Assembly: GCA_002454335.1 (NCBI GenBank)
Contig: DKIP01000020.1
Span: 26,546 to 90,545, forward strand
Origin: Cytophagaceae bacterium UBA6715
Lineage (GTDB): Bacteria; Bacteroidota; Bacteroidia; Cytophagales; Spirosomataceae
DNA: 64,000 bases
Reading direction: 5' to 3'
The position numbers and the translations under genes were made by a program. This document shows, piece by piece, positions 29,417 through 37,873 of the stretch. A model generated the notes under the pieces. The model was not told the origin of the DNA. It did not search any database and saw nothing but the letters and a program-made list of their open reading frames with translations. Position 1 is the first letter of the stretch. Each line of letters opens with the position of its first letter.

Positions 29417-29424
29417 TATCTTTG
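29417..29424 (+). promoter_or_regulatory. Predicted -7 element of the desulfurase-xdhC-DUF3050 operon
   Basis: TATCTTTG matches TAnnTTTG. It lies just after the rplT terminator and 18 nt before the TTG start at 29443. A TTCG at the -33 position (19-nt spacer) falls in the terminator hairpin. The position supports the TTG start over the ATG at 29377. Confidence 0.6.
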
Positions 29425-29442
29425 TTATCAATTCGTATAACA

Positions 29443-30558
29443 TTGAAAAAACCAATTTATTTCGATTACGCTGCCACCACACCCGTTCATGCGGATGTGT
29501 TAAAGGCCATGTTGCCGTATTTTTCGGAGGAATTTGGTAATGCAGGCTCTAGCCAACATTATTTTGGTTGGGCTGCTGAAGAAGCCATCCAAACGTCAAG
29601 AAAAAAAATTAGTTCCTATTTTGGAGTTCAGGCTCGTCAAGTTGTTTTTACTTCGGGTGCGACAGAGTCCAATAATCTATGTATTCAAGGCTATTTAAAG
29701 GATCGCCCCAAAGGTCATCTGATTACTTCGTCGATTGAACACAAAGCAGTTTTACAGGTTTTTCAAGAATTAGCGCATCAGGGTTGGTCTGTCACTTACC
29801 TTCAACCTAATCCTTCGGGGTGTATAGAGGTTTCTGAAGTTGAACAAGCCATTCGTCCTGATACCGCGTTGATTTCTTTGATGATGGTCAATAATGAAAC
29901 GGGGAATTTGACGGATTTTCAAAGTATATCTCAACTTTGTAAGCAATCCAACATTATTTTTCATTCAGATGCTACACAAGCAATAGGGAAACTGGATTTG
30001 ACGCAATATGCTCATTTACCAGACTTGTTAAGTTTTTCTGGACATAAAATTTATGGCCCTAAAGGTATTGGTGGGATAATATTATATTCAAATGTAGCAT
30101 TAAAACCCTTATCGTTTGGAGGTGGACAAGAACGTGGTTTAAGGCCCGGTACTTTACCTGTCCAACAAATCGTTGCTTTGGCTGCCTGTTTCGACATACT
30201 ACCTTTATTAATTGAAAGTTTAGAGCAGATTTCTGCTTATAAATCTAGGATTGTAAAAGGGTTGCACAGTGAATTTGTACTTAATTCCGCCGAAAATCAG
30301 TCTGTACCTCATATTTTAAGTATTTCTATTCCTAACATGGATTGGGAAGACTTATACCGTAAAATCCCTGCGATAGCAGTTTCGAATGGTTCAGCGTGCA
30401 ATGCTAAATCGCAATTACCTTCCCATGTCATGAAGGCCGTAGGTCATTCAGATACATTAGCTTTGTCGACGCTTCGTATTTCGTTAAGTTATTTAACACA
30501 AGAATCAGATGTGGATTTTTTAATTGATTATTTAAACAAACAATTGTTTGATCGATGA
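29443..30558 (+). CDS. Cysteine desulfurase, IscS/NifS-like
   Basis: PLP enzyme that takes sulfur from cysteine as a protein persulfide. The 371 residues from TTG at 29443 read MKKPIYFDYAATTPVH, the normal N-terminus. The upstream in-frame ATG at 29377 lies within the rplT terminator and before the promoter, so it is rejected. PLP Lys202 is in SFSGHKIYGPKG, His100 stacks on the cofactor (SSIEHKAV), and the active-site Cys319 lies in NGSACNAKSQLPSHV. The ATGA overlap with the XdhC gene suggests a role in molybdenum-cofactor sulfuration, but it could also be the general desulfurase; iscU is not adjacent. Confidence 0.9.
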   Translation: MKKPIYFDYAATTPVHADVLKAMLPYFSEEFGNAGSSQHYFGWAAEEAIQTSRKKISSYFGVQARQVVFTSGATESNNLCIQGYLKDRPKGHLITSSIEHKAVLQVFQELAHQGWSVTYLQPNPSGCIEVSEVEQAIRPDTALISLMMVNNETGNLTDFQSISQLCKQSNIIFHSDATQAIGKLDLTQYAHLPDLLSFSGHKIYGPKGIGGIILYSNVALKPLSFGGGQERGLRPGTLPVQQIVALAACFDILPLLIESLEQISAYKSRIVKGLHSEFVLNSAENQSVPHILSISIPNMDWEDLYRKIPAIAVSNGSACNAKSQLPSHVMKAVGHSDTLALSTLRISLSYLTQESDVDFLIDYLNKQLFDR

Positions 30559-31517
30559 AGGAATTATTAGTCATTTTAGCGCAATTAGAATCTCTTTTAG
30601 CATCAGGCGAAGCAATTGCCTTGGCTACTGTTATTCATGTGGATGGCTCCGCCTATCGTAGACCTGGTGCGCGTATGTTGATTGATTCCCATGGAAATTG
30701 GTGGGGAGGCATTAGTGGCGGTTGTTTAGAAGGTGATTTGTTAAAGAAGGCGCAATTGGCAATGCACCAACAAGCCATCAAACGAATTACCTACGATACA
30801 CGCGAAGATGATCCATTTCAATTAGGCATTGGGTTGGGTTGTCAAGGATTAATCGAAATTATTATCGATCCCATTCGAGCTAATATTGAACAAACATTTA
30901 CTTTATTGAAATCCATTATTGATTCTGGGAAAGCTCAATTTATCCAAACGGTTTGGAATGAATCGGAATTCTCGATGCAAGCAGTGGAAGATGCTATTAT
31001 TGGTTGGGAAGATGTAACACAGACATTTACAGAATATTTACCAGCCAGAACACGTATTTGGGTTATCGGTAATCAATTTGATGCCTGTAGCCTGATTGAA
31101 TTATGTTTGTCCTTAGCTTGGGAAGTTCATTGGGTGGGTAATACGAATAAAATGCGCAAGGATGTACAGCTGCGAGTTCGCGCATGTTATGATTGGGAAC
31201 AAGTCCATGGATTACAGACAAGTGATTGCTTGGTATTGATGACGCATGATTTTGATCGTGATGTGTCTTTCTTGAATCGATATATCGCAGATCAGTCTTT
31301 TCATTACATCGGAATACTTGGTCCAAGCAAACGCTTTGATCGTTTGAAAAAACAATTGCAATACAATTTGGTTTCGGATATATCCACACCAGTTGGTTTA
31401 GATATTGGAGCTGAAGGACCTGATGAAATAGCAATTGCAGTCGTGGCTGAAATTTTGGCCCATCAAAACAAGCGGAATGGCCAACGGTTAAAATTTAGAT
31501 CAACAACAATACATTAA
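30555..31517 (+). CDS. XdhC/CoxI-family protein (molybdenum cofactor maturation)
   Basis: 320 residues. The N-terminal XdhC/CoxI domain (about residues 10-110) has ALATVIHVDGSAYRRPGARM and WWGGISGGCLEGDL. The C-terminal Rossmann-like XdhC_C domain (about residues 160-310) includes RIWVIGNQFDA, YIGILGPSKRF and DIGAEGPDEIAIAVVAEIL. XdhC proteins bind molybdenum cofactor and hand it, after sulfuration, to xanthine-dehydrogenase-type enzymes. No such enzyme is in this window. The start overlaps the desulfurase stop (ATGA), and the DUF3050 gene begins 2 nt after its stop. Confidence 0.9.
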   Translation: MKELLVILAQLESLLASGEAIALATVIHVDGSAYRRPGARMLIDSHGNWWGGISGGCLEGDLLKKAQLAMHQQAIKRITYDTREDDPFQLGIGLGCQGLIEIIIDPIRANIEQTFTLLKSIIDSGKAQFIQTVWNESEFSMQAVEDAIIGWEDVTQTFTEYLPARTRIWVIGNQFDACSLIELCLSLAWEVHWVGNTNKMRKDVQLRVRACYDWEQVHGLQTSDCLVLMTHDFDRDVSFLNRYIADQSFHYIGILGPSKRFDRLKKQLQYNLVSDISTPVGLDIGAEGPDEIAIAVVAEILAHQNKRNGQRLKFRSTTIH

Positions 31518-31518
31518 C

Positions 31519-32280
31519 ATGAGTCAAATTAACAGCCTAAGAGAACAAATAAAACCTTACCAACAAGCACTTTACGATCATCTCATTAATTCGTTTATTC
31601 AATCTCCTGCAGAATTAGCTGTATTTATGCAGCATCATGTATTTGCAGTTTGGGATTTTATGTCACTTGTCAAAAAGCTTCAAGCAGAATTGACTTGCGT
31701 TTCGCAGCCTTGGGTACCTAAAGGTTCTGCAGAGACCCGGTTTTTAATTAACGAAATTGTTTTAGGTGAGGAATCTGATGTGGATCAACATGGCGTGGTC
31801 ATAAGTCATTTTGAATTGTATTTGCGTGCGATGCAAGAACTATCGATTGAGCCCTCTCCTATTTTAAATCATTTATTGCAGGCTCAATCGTTAGTTGAGA
31901 TACTTCAAAAAGTAGCCAATGCAAATTTAGCGCCATCAGTTAAGCAATTTTTGCGTTTCACGTTCGAATCCATTGCCAATCGACCTATTGAGGAGATAGC
32001 GGCTATTTTTACGTTTGGACGGGAAGATTTAATACCAGGTATGTTTCAGTTGATCGTTGATCAGTTAAAAAAAGATGCTCCTGAGCAAGTTGGAACCCTA
32101 GTTTATTACTTAGAGCGACACATCGAGGTGGATGGAGATCATCATAGCCAATTGGCTTACCGCATGATGGAGGAATTATGCGGCAAAGATACAGTTAAAT
32201 GGCAAAGGGCGACCCAAGCGGCGATTGAGTCCTTGAAAGTTCGTAAAGTTTTATGGGATGGGATTGTTGGGGAGAGGTAA
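31519..32280 (+). CDS. DUF3050 protein, heme-oxygenase-like fold, possible diiron enzyme
   Basis: 253 residues, mostly helical, of the DUF3050 family (MQHHVFAVWDFMSLVKKLQ, ETRFLINEIVLGEESDVDQHG). Acidic/His residues fall in the pattern expected of heme-oxygenase-like diiron oxidases: Glu84-x6-His91, Glu169 (FGRED), and His201-x3-Asp205-x2-His208 (ERHIEVDGDHH). Iron binding is inferred from this spacing, not known for the family as far as I can say. It lies 2 nt after the XdhC gene and has no signal peptide. The stop codon forms part of a heptamer repeat. Confidence 0.85.
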   Translation: MSQINSLREQIKPYQQALYDHLINSFIQSPAELAVFMQHHVFAVWDFMSLVKKLQAELTCVSQPWVPKGSAETRFLINEIVLGEESDVDQHGVVISHFELYLRAMQELSIEPSPILNHLLQAQSLVEILQKVANANLAPSVKQFLRFTFESIANRPIEEIAAIFTFGREDLIPGMFQLIVDQLKKDAPEQVGTLVYYLERHIEVDGDHHSQLAYRMMEELCGKDTVKWQRATQAAIESLKVRKVLWDGIVGER

Positions 32281-32291
32281 GAGTTAAGAGT
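32278..32291 (+). repeat. Two-copy heptamer TAAGAGT at the DUF3050 stop codon
   Basis: TAAGAGT occurs twice in tandem, followed by the degenerate GAAGAAG. The first TAA is the stop codon of the DUF3050 gene. The unit is a rotation of the GAGTTAA heptamer (TTAACTC on the plus strand) that forms a seven-copy array at 52745-52796, also just after a stop codon and in the same orientation relative to the gene. Confidence 0.7.
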
Positions 32292-32412
32292 GAAGAAGTC
32301 TATTTATTAGTCCCGCGGTGAAATAATTGATTATGTAGCCTAAAACGTTTGGCTAAGGCGCCCAAATCTAAATTTTAAGTTTACGAGGTTCTGATAACTC
32401 ATTTTAGTTTTT

Positions 32413-32446
32413 GAAAAAAAAGCCCGATCTGTGAGGATCGGGCTTT
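32413..32446. terminator. Intrinsic terminator of dnaK (and convergent DUF3050 operon)
   Basis: A perfect 11-bp stem, AAAGCCCGATC (32419-32429) and GATCGGGCTTT (32436-32446), with loop TGTGAG. The A-run to its left gives a long U-tract for dnaK on the minus strand; the T-tract in the plus direction is shorter. The rest of the 182-bp gap holds the heptamer above and an imperfect palindrome at 32336-32355, nothing else I can name. Confidence 0.9.
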
Positions 32447-32462
32447 AGATTTGTTAATCAGT

Positions 32463-34349
32463 TTATTTTACTTCTTCGAAAGATACATCTTCCGCACCAC
32501 CATCTGCCGAAGCATCTGTTGGTTGAGCACCTTCCCCACCTTCCGTAGCTCCTGCTGCGTACATTTCTTGAGAAGCAGCTGTCCATGCAGCGTTCAATTT
32601 CTCTAATCCTGCATCGATTGCAGCTACATCTTGTGAAGCGTGTGCAGCTTTCAATTCGGTTAATGCAGATTCGATTGCTGTTTTGTTGCCTTCTGATAAT
32701 TTCTCACCGTATTCTTTCAATTGCTTGTCAGATTGGAAAATCAAAGCATCAGCTTGGTTGATTTTCTCTACACGCTCTTTTTCTAATTTATCAGATGCTT
32801 CATTTGCTTTTGCCTCATTACGCATTTTTTCGATGTCCTCATCTGTTAAGCCACTTGAAGCCTCGATACGAATTTTTTGTTCTTTTCCAGTTCCTTTATC
32901 TTTCGCAGAAACGTTCAGGATACCATTTGCATCAATGTCAAATGTAACTTCGATTTGAGGTACACCGCGTTGTGCTGGTGGTAAACCATCTAAGTGGAAT
33001 CGTCCTAATGAACGGTTATCCTTTGCCATGGGACGCTCACCTTGTAAAACATTTAGTTCTACAGATGGTTGGTTATCCGCTGCTGTTGAGAATACCTCTG
33101 ATTTCTTCGTTGGAATGGTCGTATTTGCCTCAATCAATTTAGTAAATACCCCTCCCATCGTTTCGATACCTAACGATAATGGAGTAACGTCTAGTAATAA
33201 GACATCTTTCACTTCACCTGTCAATACACCCCCTTGAATGGCAGCACCAATCGCAACTACCTCATCTGGATTAACTCCTTTTGAAGGCTTTTTGCCAAAG
33301 AATTTCTCTACTTCTTCTTGAATACGTGGGATACGAGTGGATCCCCCTACCAAGATTACTTCATCGATATCTGAATTCGTATAACCCGCATTCTTCATCG
33401 CACGCTTGCAAGGTTCCAAAGTACGTTGGATCAAGCTATCAGCTAATTGCTCGAATTTAGCGCGTGTTAATGATCGAACTAAGTGTTTTGGAATACCGTC
33501 AACAGGCATGATGTATGGTAAGTTGATTTCAGTAGATGCTCCCGAACTCAATTCGATTTTCGCTTTTTCAGCAGCTTCCTTCAAACGTTGTAAAGCCATT
33601 GGGTCTTTACGTAAATCGATGTTTTCGTCTGCGATGAATTCTTCTGCCAACCAGTTGATGATTACTTGGTCAAAGTCATCACCACCTAAGTGCGTATCTC
33701 CATCTGTTGATTTCACTTCAAACACGCCATCGCCTAATTCAAGGATCGATACGTCAAATGTACCACCACCTAAGTCGAATACCGCGATTTTCATATCCTT
33801 ACCACCTTTGTCTACACCATAGGCTAGTGCTGCAGCGGTAGGTTCGTTGATGATACGCTTTACTTCCAAACCTGCGATTTGACCCGCTTCTTTGGTTGCC
33901 TGACGTTCTGCATCATTGAAATAGGCAGGTACCGTAATAACGGCTTCTGTAACTGTTTGGCCGATGTAATCTTCAGCCGTCTGCTTCATTTTTGTTAAAA
34001 TCTGCGCAGAGATTTCTTGAGGTGTATATAAACGATCACCGATGCGTACACGTGGTGTGTCGTTATTCCCTTGTTCTACTTGATATGAAATGGTCTTTAA
34101 TTCTGAACTCACTTCAGAAAACTTTTTCCCCATAAAACGCTTTACAGACGAAATCGTGTTTTGAGGATTTGTAATGGCTTGTCTTTTGGCAGGATCCCCC
34201 ACTTTACGCTCGCCATTTTCCAAAAATGCTACAATGGATGGAGTCGTTCTTCTTCCTTCTGAGTTAGCGATAACCACTGCCTCATTTCCTTCCATTACCG
34301 CCACACATGAGTTGGTGGTACCTAAGTCAATTCCAATAATTTTTCCCAT
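32463..34349 (-). CDS. dnaK: Molecular chaperone DnaK (Hsp70)
   Basis: 628 residues. The ATPase domain begins [20 protein letters not shown] and has the phosphate loops [16 protein letters not shown] and [14 protein letters not shown]. The substrate-binding domain starts near residue 385, and the tail is Gly/Ala/Glu-rich, ending in EDVSFEEVK. grpE and dnaJ are not adjacent. It diverges from a desaturase gene across a 158-bp gap that carries TGACA/TGTCA repeats about 60-80 nt upstream of the ATG, likely part of heat-shock control. No CIRCE element is present. Confidence 0.98.
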   Translation of the reverse strand: MGKIIGIDLGTTNSCVAVMEGNEAVVIANSEGRRTTPSIVAFLENGERKVGDPAKRQAITNPQNTISSVKRFMGKKFSEVSSELKTISYQVEQGNNDTPRVRIGDRLYTPQEISAQILTKMKQTAEDYIGQTVTEAVITVPAYFNDAERQATKEAGQIAGLEVKRIINEPTAAALAYGVDKGGKDMKIAVFDLGGGTFDVSILELGDGVFEVKSTDGDTHLGGDDFDQVIINWLAEEFIADENIDLRKDPMALQRLKEAAEKAKIELSSGASTEINLPYIMPVDGIPKHLVRSLTRAKFEQLADSLIQRTLEPCKRAMKNAGYTNSDIDEVILVGGSTRIPRIQEEVEKFFGKKPSKGVNPDEVVAIGAAIQGGVLTGEVKDVLLLDVTPLSLGIETMGGVFTKLIEANTTIPTKKSEVFSTAADNQPSVELNVLQGERPMAKDNRSLGRFHLDGLPPAQRGVPQIEVTFDIDANGILNVSAKDKGTGKEQKIRIEASSGLTDEDIEKMRNEAKANEASDKLEKERVEKINQADALIFQSDKQLKEYGEKLSEGNKTAIESALTELKAAHASQDVAAIDAGLEKLNAAWTAASQEMYAAGATEGGEGAQPTDASADGGAEDVSFEEVK

Positions 34350-34381
34350 GATATTTTTAATTATTTTTTCTCCCTTTAATA

Positions 34382-34389
34382 CAAGGATA
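34382..34389 (-). promoter_or_regulatory. Possible -7 element of dnaK
   Basis: TATCCTTG on the minus strand differs from TAnnTTTG at one base, 32 nt before the dnaK ATG. There is no TTTG at -33, which would suit a promoter needing an activator or alternative recognition. Confidence 0.35.
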
Positions 34390-34408
34390 ATGCCATGAGA
34401 TTGCCAAC

Positions 34409-34431
34409 TGACAGTTTATGACATATTGTCA
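34409..34431. promoter_or_regulatory. TGACA/TGTCA repeat cluster between dnaK and desaturase
   Basis: TGACA (34409-34413), TGACA (34419-34423) and TGTCA (34427-34431). The last two form a perfect 5-bp inverted repeat around TAT, and the first two are direct repeats spaced 10 nt apart, one helical turn. It lies about 20 nt upstream of the possible dnaK -7 box. Confidence 0.5.
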
Positions 34432-34507
34432 CTTTTAAATATTATTCGATTAATTTCGTCAGTAAATATGGCTTTAATGTATCTTTACGAATCTAAATGC
34501 GAACAAA

Positions 34508-35503
34508 ATGTCAACAGCAAACGATTTTACTTGGGTAGAAGGTTCGGAGCCGCATCGCAAACGAACGCGCGAAATTATCAAAAAGCATCCTGAGGTTAAA
34601 AAACTGATTGGAAAGAATCCGATGACTTTTTTATGGATACTTGTTTGTGTTGGAATGCAAATCACGATCGCCTATTATATAAAAGATGAATCTTGGGCTT
34701 GGATTATTGGAGTTGCCTGGTTGGTAGGTGCATTTCCTACCCATACCTTATTTGTTTGCATTCACGAATCTGCGCACAATTTGATTTTTAAAAAGAATTG
34801 GATGAATGTTGCAGCGGGTATTATTGCAAACTTTCCCTCTTTGGCCCCTACAGCAATTTCATTTAAAAATTATCACTTAAAGCATCATGCTTTTCAAGGT
34901 GTTCATGAATTAGATGCAGATTTGCCTGATTATTGGGAAGCTAAATTGATCAATAATTTTTTTATTGGAAAAGTACTTTGGTTGATGCTTTATCCTTTTT
35001 TCCAAGGTTTTCGTACTATTCGTTGTATTGAATTAGCTGTTTTTGATCGTGGTGTTATTCTCAATATTATTGCGCAATTGGCTTTTGATTTTGCCATTGT
35101 TTATTTCTGGGGATGGCCTGCCCTTGCCTATTTAGGTTTAAGTTTCTTGTTTTCGGTAGGTTTACATCCTTTAGGAGCGCGTTGGATTCAAGAGCATTAT
35201 CTAGTGTTGGATAAAAATCAAGAGACTTATAGTTATTATGGACCGTTGAACGGCATTAACATGAATGTAGGTTACCATAATGAGCACCATGATATGCCTT
35301 CTATTCCTTGGAATAATTTACCTAAATTGAAATCGGTAGCTCCTGAGTTTTATGAGAACTTAAAATACCATACATCTTTTGTGAAGCTATTGTTCACCTT
35401 TATCTTTTCGCAAGAAATTGGATTGTATTCGCGTATTGCTCGGAAAGAACGAGCTGGCATCCCGTTAACCGATCGGTCTACGCCCGATATTGATATGGTA
35501 TAA
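34508..35503 (+). CDS. Sphingolipid delta-4 desaturase (DES1)-like fatty acid desaturase
   Basis: 331-residue membrane diiron desaturase. The N-terminus (FTWVEGSEPHRKRTREIIKK) matches the lipid-DES domain of dihydroceramide desaturases. Histidine boxes are His86-x3-His90 (HESAH), His123-x2-His126-His127 (HLKHH) and His257-x2-His260-His261 (HNEHH). The segments GLHPLGARWIQEHY, QETYSYYGPLN and NVGYHNEHHDMPSIP follow the animal DES1 protein closely. There are four or so membrane segments. The likely substrate is a sphinganine-type lipid, since many Bacteroidota make sphingolipids; this is inference. It is a single gene, divergent from dnaK; TATCTTTA at 34480 is a near -7 box. Confidence 0.88.
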   Translation: MSTANDFTWVEGSEPHRKRTREIIKKHPEVKKLIGKNPMTFLWILVCVGMQITIAYYIKDESWAWIIGVAWLVGAFPTHTLFVCIHESAHNLIFKKNWMNVAAGIIANFPSLAPTAISFKNYHLKHHAFQGVHELDADLPDYWEAKLINNFFIGKVLWLMLYPFFQGFRTIRCIELAVFDRGVILNIIAQLAFDFAIVYFWGWPALAYLGLSFLFSVGLHPLGARWIQEHYLVLDKNQETYSYYGPLNGINMNVGYHNEHHDMPSIPWNNLPKLKSVAPEFYENLKYHTSFVKLLFTFIFSQEIGLYSRIARKERAGIPLTDRSTPDIDMV

Positions 35504-35507
35504 AAGA

Positions 35508-35533
35508 AAAGGTCAGCTGTGAGGCTGACCTTT
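35508..35533. terminator. Bidirectional terminator between desaturase and GH65 gene
   Basis: AAAGGTCAGC (35508-35517), loop TGTGAG, GCTGACCTTT (35524-35533): a perfect 10-bp stem between convergent genes, with T-rich flanks in both directions. The loop is the same six bases as in the dnaK terminator. Confidence 0.9.
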
Positions 35534-35541
35534 ATTATTTA

Positions 35542-37842
35542 TTAGATGGCTTGTTTATTATTCGCAGCAATCGTGTAAGGTTTTCCTTTTACTTTTAGCG
35601 TTATTGGCGTATCTGATAAATTATCAATTTCAATGCCTTGCTTATGAATCTTGATGGCTAATTGATTTGCGCGGAAATTAATTTTAAACGCGTATTCATC
35701 CCATTGTTTAGGTAAGAATGGCTCAAAGTTTAATTGATGATCTTGGATCGTCATTCCGCCAAACCCTTTGACAATCGACATCCATGTTCCAGCCATACTC
35801 GTAATGTGGCATCCATCTTCGGTATCGTTATTGTAATCATCTAAATCTAATCGAGCCGCTCGGGTATAGAACTCATAAGATTTTTCTTCTTTACCTAATT
35901 TGGCCGCTAAGATGTTGTGAACACATGGGCTCAACGATGATTCGTGAACCGTTAATGGCTCGTAAAAATCATAATTACGCTCGATTTCTTCTTTTGTAAA
36001 ATCATTTTCAAAGAAATACATGCCTTGCAACACATCGGCTTGCTTGATGTAACAAGAACGTAAAATACGATCCCAAGACCAATTTTGATTGATTGGTCTT
36101 TGACCCGCTGGAATTGAATCCACTGGTGCGATAACTTTATCTAAAAATCCATCTTGCTGTAAGTAGATTCCACGTTTTTCATCGCGTGGGAAATACATGT
36201 TTTGAATGATGTGATTGAATTGTTCAATTTCAGTCGTTACGAAATTGGTCTTCGCTAATTTTTCTTTTGCCTCTGCTGGATAATTAGCCTGAATTTCTGC
36301 TAATACTTCGAGCGTATATTTCAAACACCAAACGGCAAAGTAATTTGTGTAGAAATTGTTATTGACATTGTTCTCGTATTCGTTTGGCCCTGTTACGCCT
36401 AGCATAACGTATTTTTGAAGGTTCTCCGACCAGTTGACGCGCTGTGCCCAGAAACGAGAAATACCGATTAAAACTTCCCAACCGTATTCCACTAAATGTT
36501 TTCGATCATTTGTATAATCTACATAATCCTTAATCGCATAGGCGATGGCACCATTCCGGTGAATTTCTTCAAATGTGATTTCCCACTCATTGTGGCATTC
36601 TTCGCCGTTCATCGTAACCATGGGATATAAGGCTGCTCCTTGGTTGAATCCAAGTTTACCCGCATTTTCAATGGCACGATCAAGTTGCTTCCAACGGTAA
36701 ATCAACAGATTTTTAGAAACCTCCTGTGGGGCAGTTGACAGATAGAAAGGAATACAATATGCTTCCGTATCCCAATAGGTAGAACCGCCGTATTTTTCAC
36801 CAGTGAATCCTTTGGGACCAATGTTTAAGCGATCATCTGCCCCTGTATAGGTTTGATTCAATTGGAATATATTAAACCGAATACCTTGTTGGGCCGAAAC
36901 ATCACCCTTGATAATAATATCATTAATTGCCCATTTGGCAGCCCAAGCAGCAGCTTGCTCGGATAACATTTGTTCAAAACCTTTATGGCTTATTTTCGCC
37001 AAATAGTTTTGGGCTCTTGATAACAACTCAGCGCTTGGGTGATTTTCTGAACTTAAGTTTACAGCATACTTGAAGATTGTGAGTGTATCTCCCTCATTGA
37101 TAGGAATTTGGTAATTGAGCTCACTATATTTTTCACGTGTACCCGTCTGAGCATTTGCTTGAATTAAATTTCCATTTAACTGCAATTGAACTTGTTGGCC
37201 AGTTACTACCTCAAATCCAGTTTTCTTTGTTTTAGACCATACGTATGAGGTATTTTCTTGGGCCCCTACTTGAACTTCATCCCAGAATTTTTCATCGTAG
37301 TTGGAATCTTTGTTTTTGATATCTCCATCAACGAAAGCTTTAACCTGAATAGTATCTGAGAAATTTAAGGCTTTGATGCTAAATGATATAGCACCCGACT
37401 CATCATCCGCCATGCTGTTTAAGCGAATAGATTTTATCTCAATGGACTTCCCTGACTTTAAAGTAATGGAACATGTGCGAAGGATATAGCCCTCTTTCAT
37501 ATTCAATTCACGGTAAAATGCATTTATTGTACTTTGGTTTAAATCAACGATTTCATCGCCAATTTTGATTTCTAAACCATTCCAGTTAGCAGCATTTAAT
37601 ACTTTCGCGAAATATTCTGGATATCCATTTTTCCACCAGCCTACGCGAGTTTTATCTGGATAGTAGACGCCTGCAACATAGTTTCCTTGTAGGGATTTGC
37701 CTGTGTAAGTTTCTTCAAATGAACCTCTTTGTCCCATTCGACCATTTCCTAAAGAAAAGATGGATTCGGTGATTTCGTTAAATTCAGGATGGAATTGATC
37801 TTCGATGATTTTCCATTCATCTAATTTTAGATATTGTTTCAT
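35542..37842 (-). CDS. GH65 family phosphorylase, probably maltose phosphorylase
   Basis: Cleaves maltose with phosphate to glucose and beta-glucose 1-phosphate. The 766 residues show the GH65 architecture: an N-terminal beta-sandwich (to about 270), an (alpha/alpha)6 barrel, and a C-terminal beta region. Substrate-binding segments include SIFSLGNGRMGQRGSFEE and ECHNEWEITFEEIHRNGA. The general acid is Glu488 in TGPNEYENNVNNNFYTN. There is no signal peptide, so it is cytoplasmic. Kojibiose, trehalose or nigerose phosphorylase are alternatives within GH65; the neighbouring beta-phosphoglucomutase, amylase and transporter favour maltose. It lies 80 nt after pgmB, with its own -7 box. Confidence 0.9.
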   Translation of the reverse strand: MKQYLKLDEWKIIEDQFHPEFNEITESIFSLGNGRMGQRGSFEETYTGKSLQGNYVAGVYYPDKTRVGWWKNGYPEYFAKVLNAANWNGLEIKIGDEIVDLNQSTINAFYRELNMKEGYILRTCSITLKSGKSIEIKSIRLNSMADDESGAISFSIKALNFSDTIQVKAFVDGDIKNKDSNYDEKFWDEVQVGAQENTSYVWSKTKKTGFEVVTGQQVQLQLNGNLIQANAQTGTREKYSELNYQIPINEGDTLTIFKYAVNLSSENHPSAELLSRAQNYLAKISHKGFEQMLSEQAAAWAAKWAINDIIIKGDVSAQQGIRFNIFQLNQTYTGADDRLNIGPKGFTGEKYGGSTYWDTEAYCIPFYLSTAPQEVSKNLLIYRWKQLDRAIENAGKLGFNQGAALYPMVTMNGEECHNEWEITFEEIHRNGAIAYAIKDYVDYTNDRKHLVEYGWEVLIGISRFWAQRVNWSENLQKYVMLGVTGPNEYENNVNNNFYTNYFAVWCLKYTLEVLAEIQANYPAEAKEKLAKTNFVTTEIEQFNHIIQNMYFPRDEKRGIYLQQDGFLDKVIAPVDSIPAGQRPINQNWSWDRILRSCYIKQADVLQGMYFFENDFTKEEIERNYDFYEPLTVHESSLSPCVHNILAAKLGKEEKSYEFYTRAARLDLDDYNNDTEDGCHITSMAGTWMSIVKGFGGMTIQDHQLNFEPFLPKQWDEYAFKINFRANQLAIKIHKQGIEIDNLSDTPITLKVKGKPYTIAANNKQAI

Positions 37843-37873
37843 GGGACTATTAGGTGATAATTTGAATCAATTA

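Noticed and set aside
29377..29442. ATG at 29377 as start of the cysteine desulfurase
   Set aside because: It lies in front of and inside the rplT terminator and upstream of the -7 box. The encoded residues do not resemble the family N-terminus, which begins right at the TTG at 29443.
32336..32355. TAGCC...GGCTA palindrome in the DUF3050-dnaK gap
   Set aside because: The inverted repeat is interrupted by two unpaired bases, has no U-tract and sits between two 3' ends, so no function can be supported.
33406..33822. 138-codon open frame antisense to dnaK
   Set aside because: It mirrors the conserved DnaK coding sequence, and has no promoter or recognisable protein features. Similar shadows occur at 7943-8260 (aconitase), 31063-31434 (XdhC) and 52864-53964 (UxaA gene).
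34350..34507. CIRCE operator upstream of dnaK
   Set aside because: No TTAGCACTC-N9-GAGTGCTAA pattern is present; only the TGACA/TGTCA cluster is seen.
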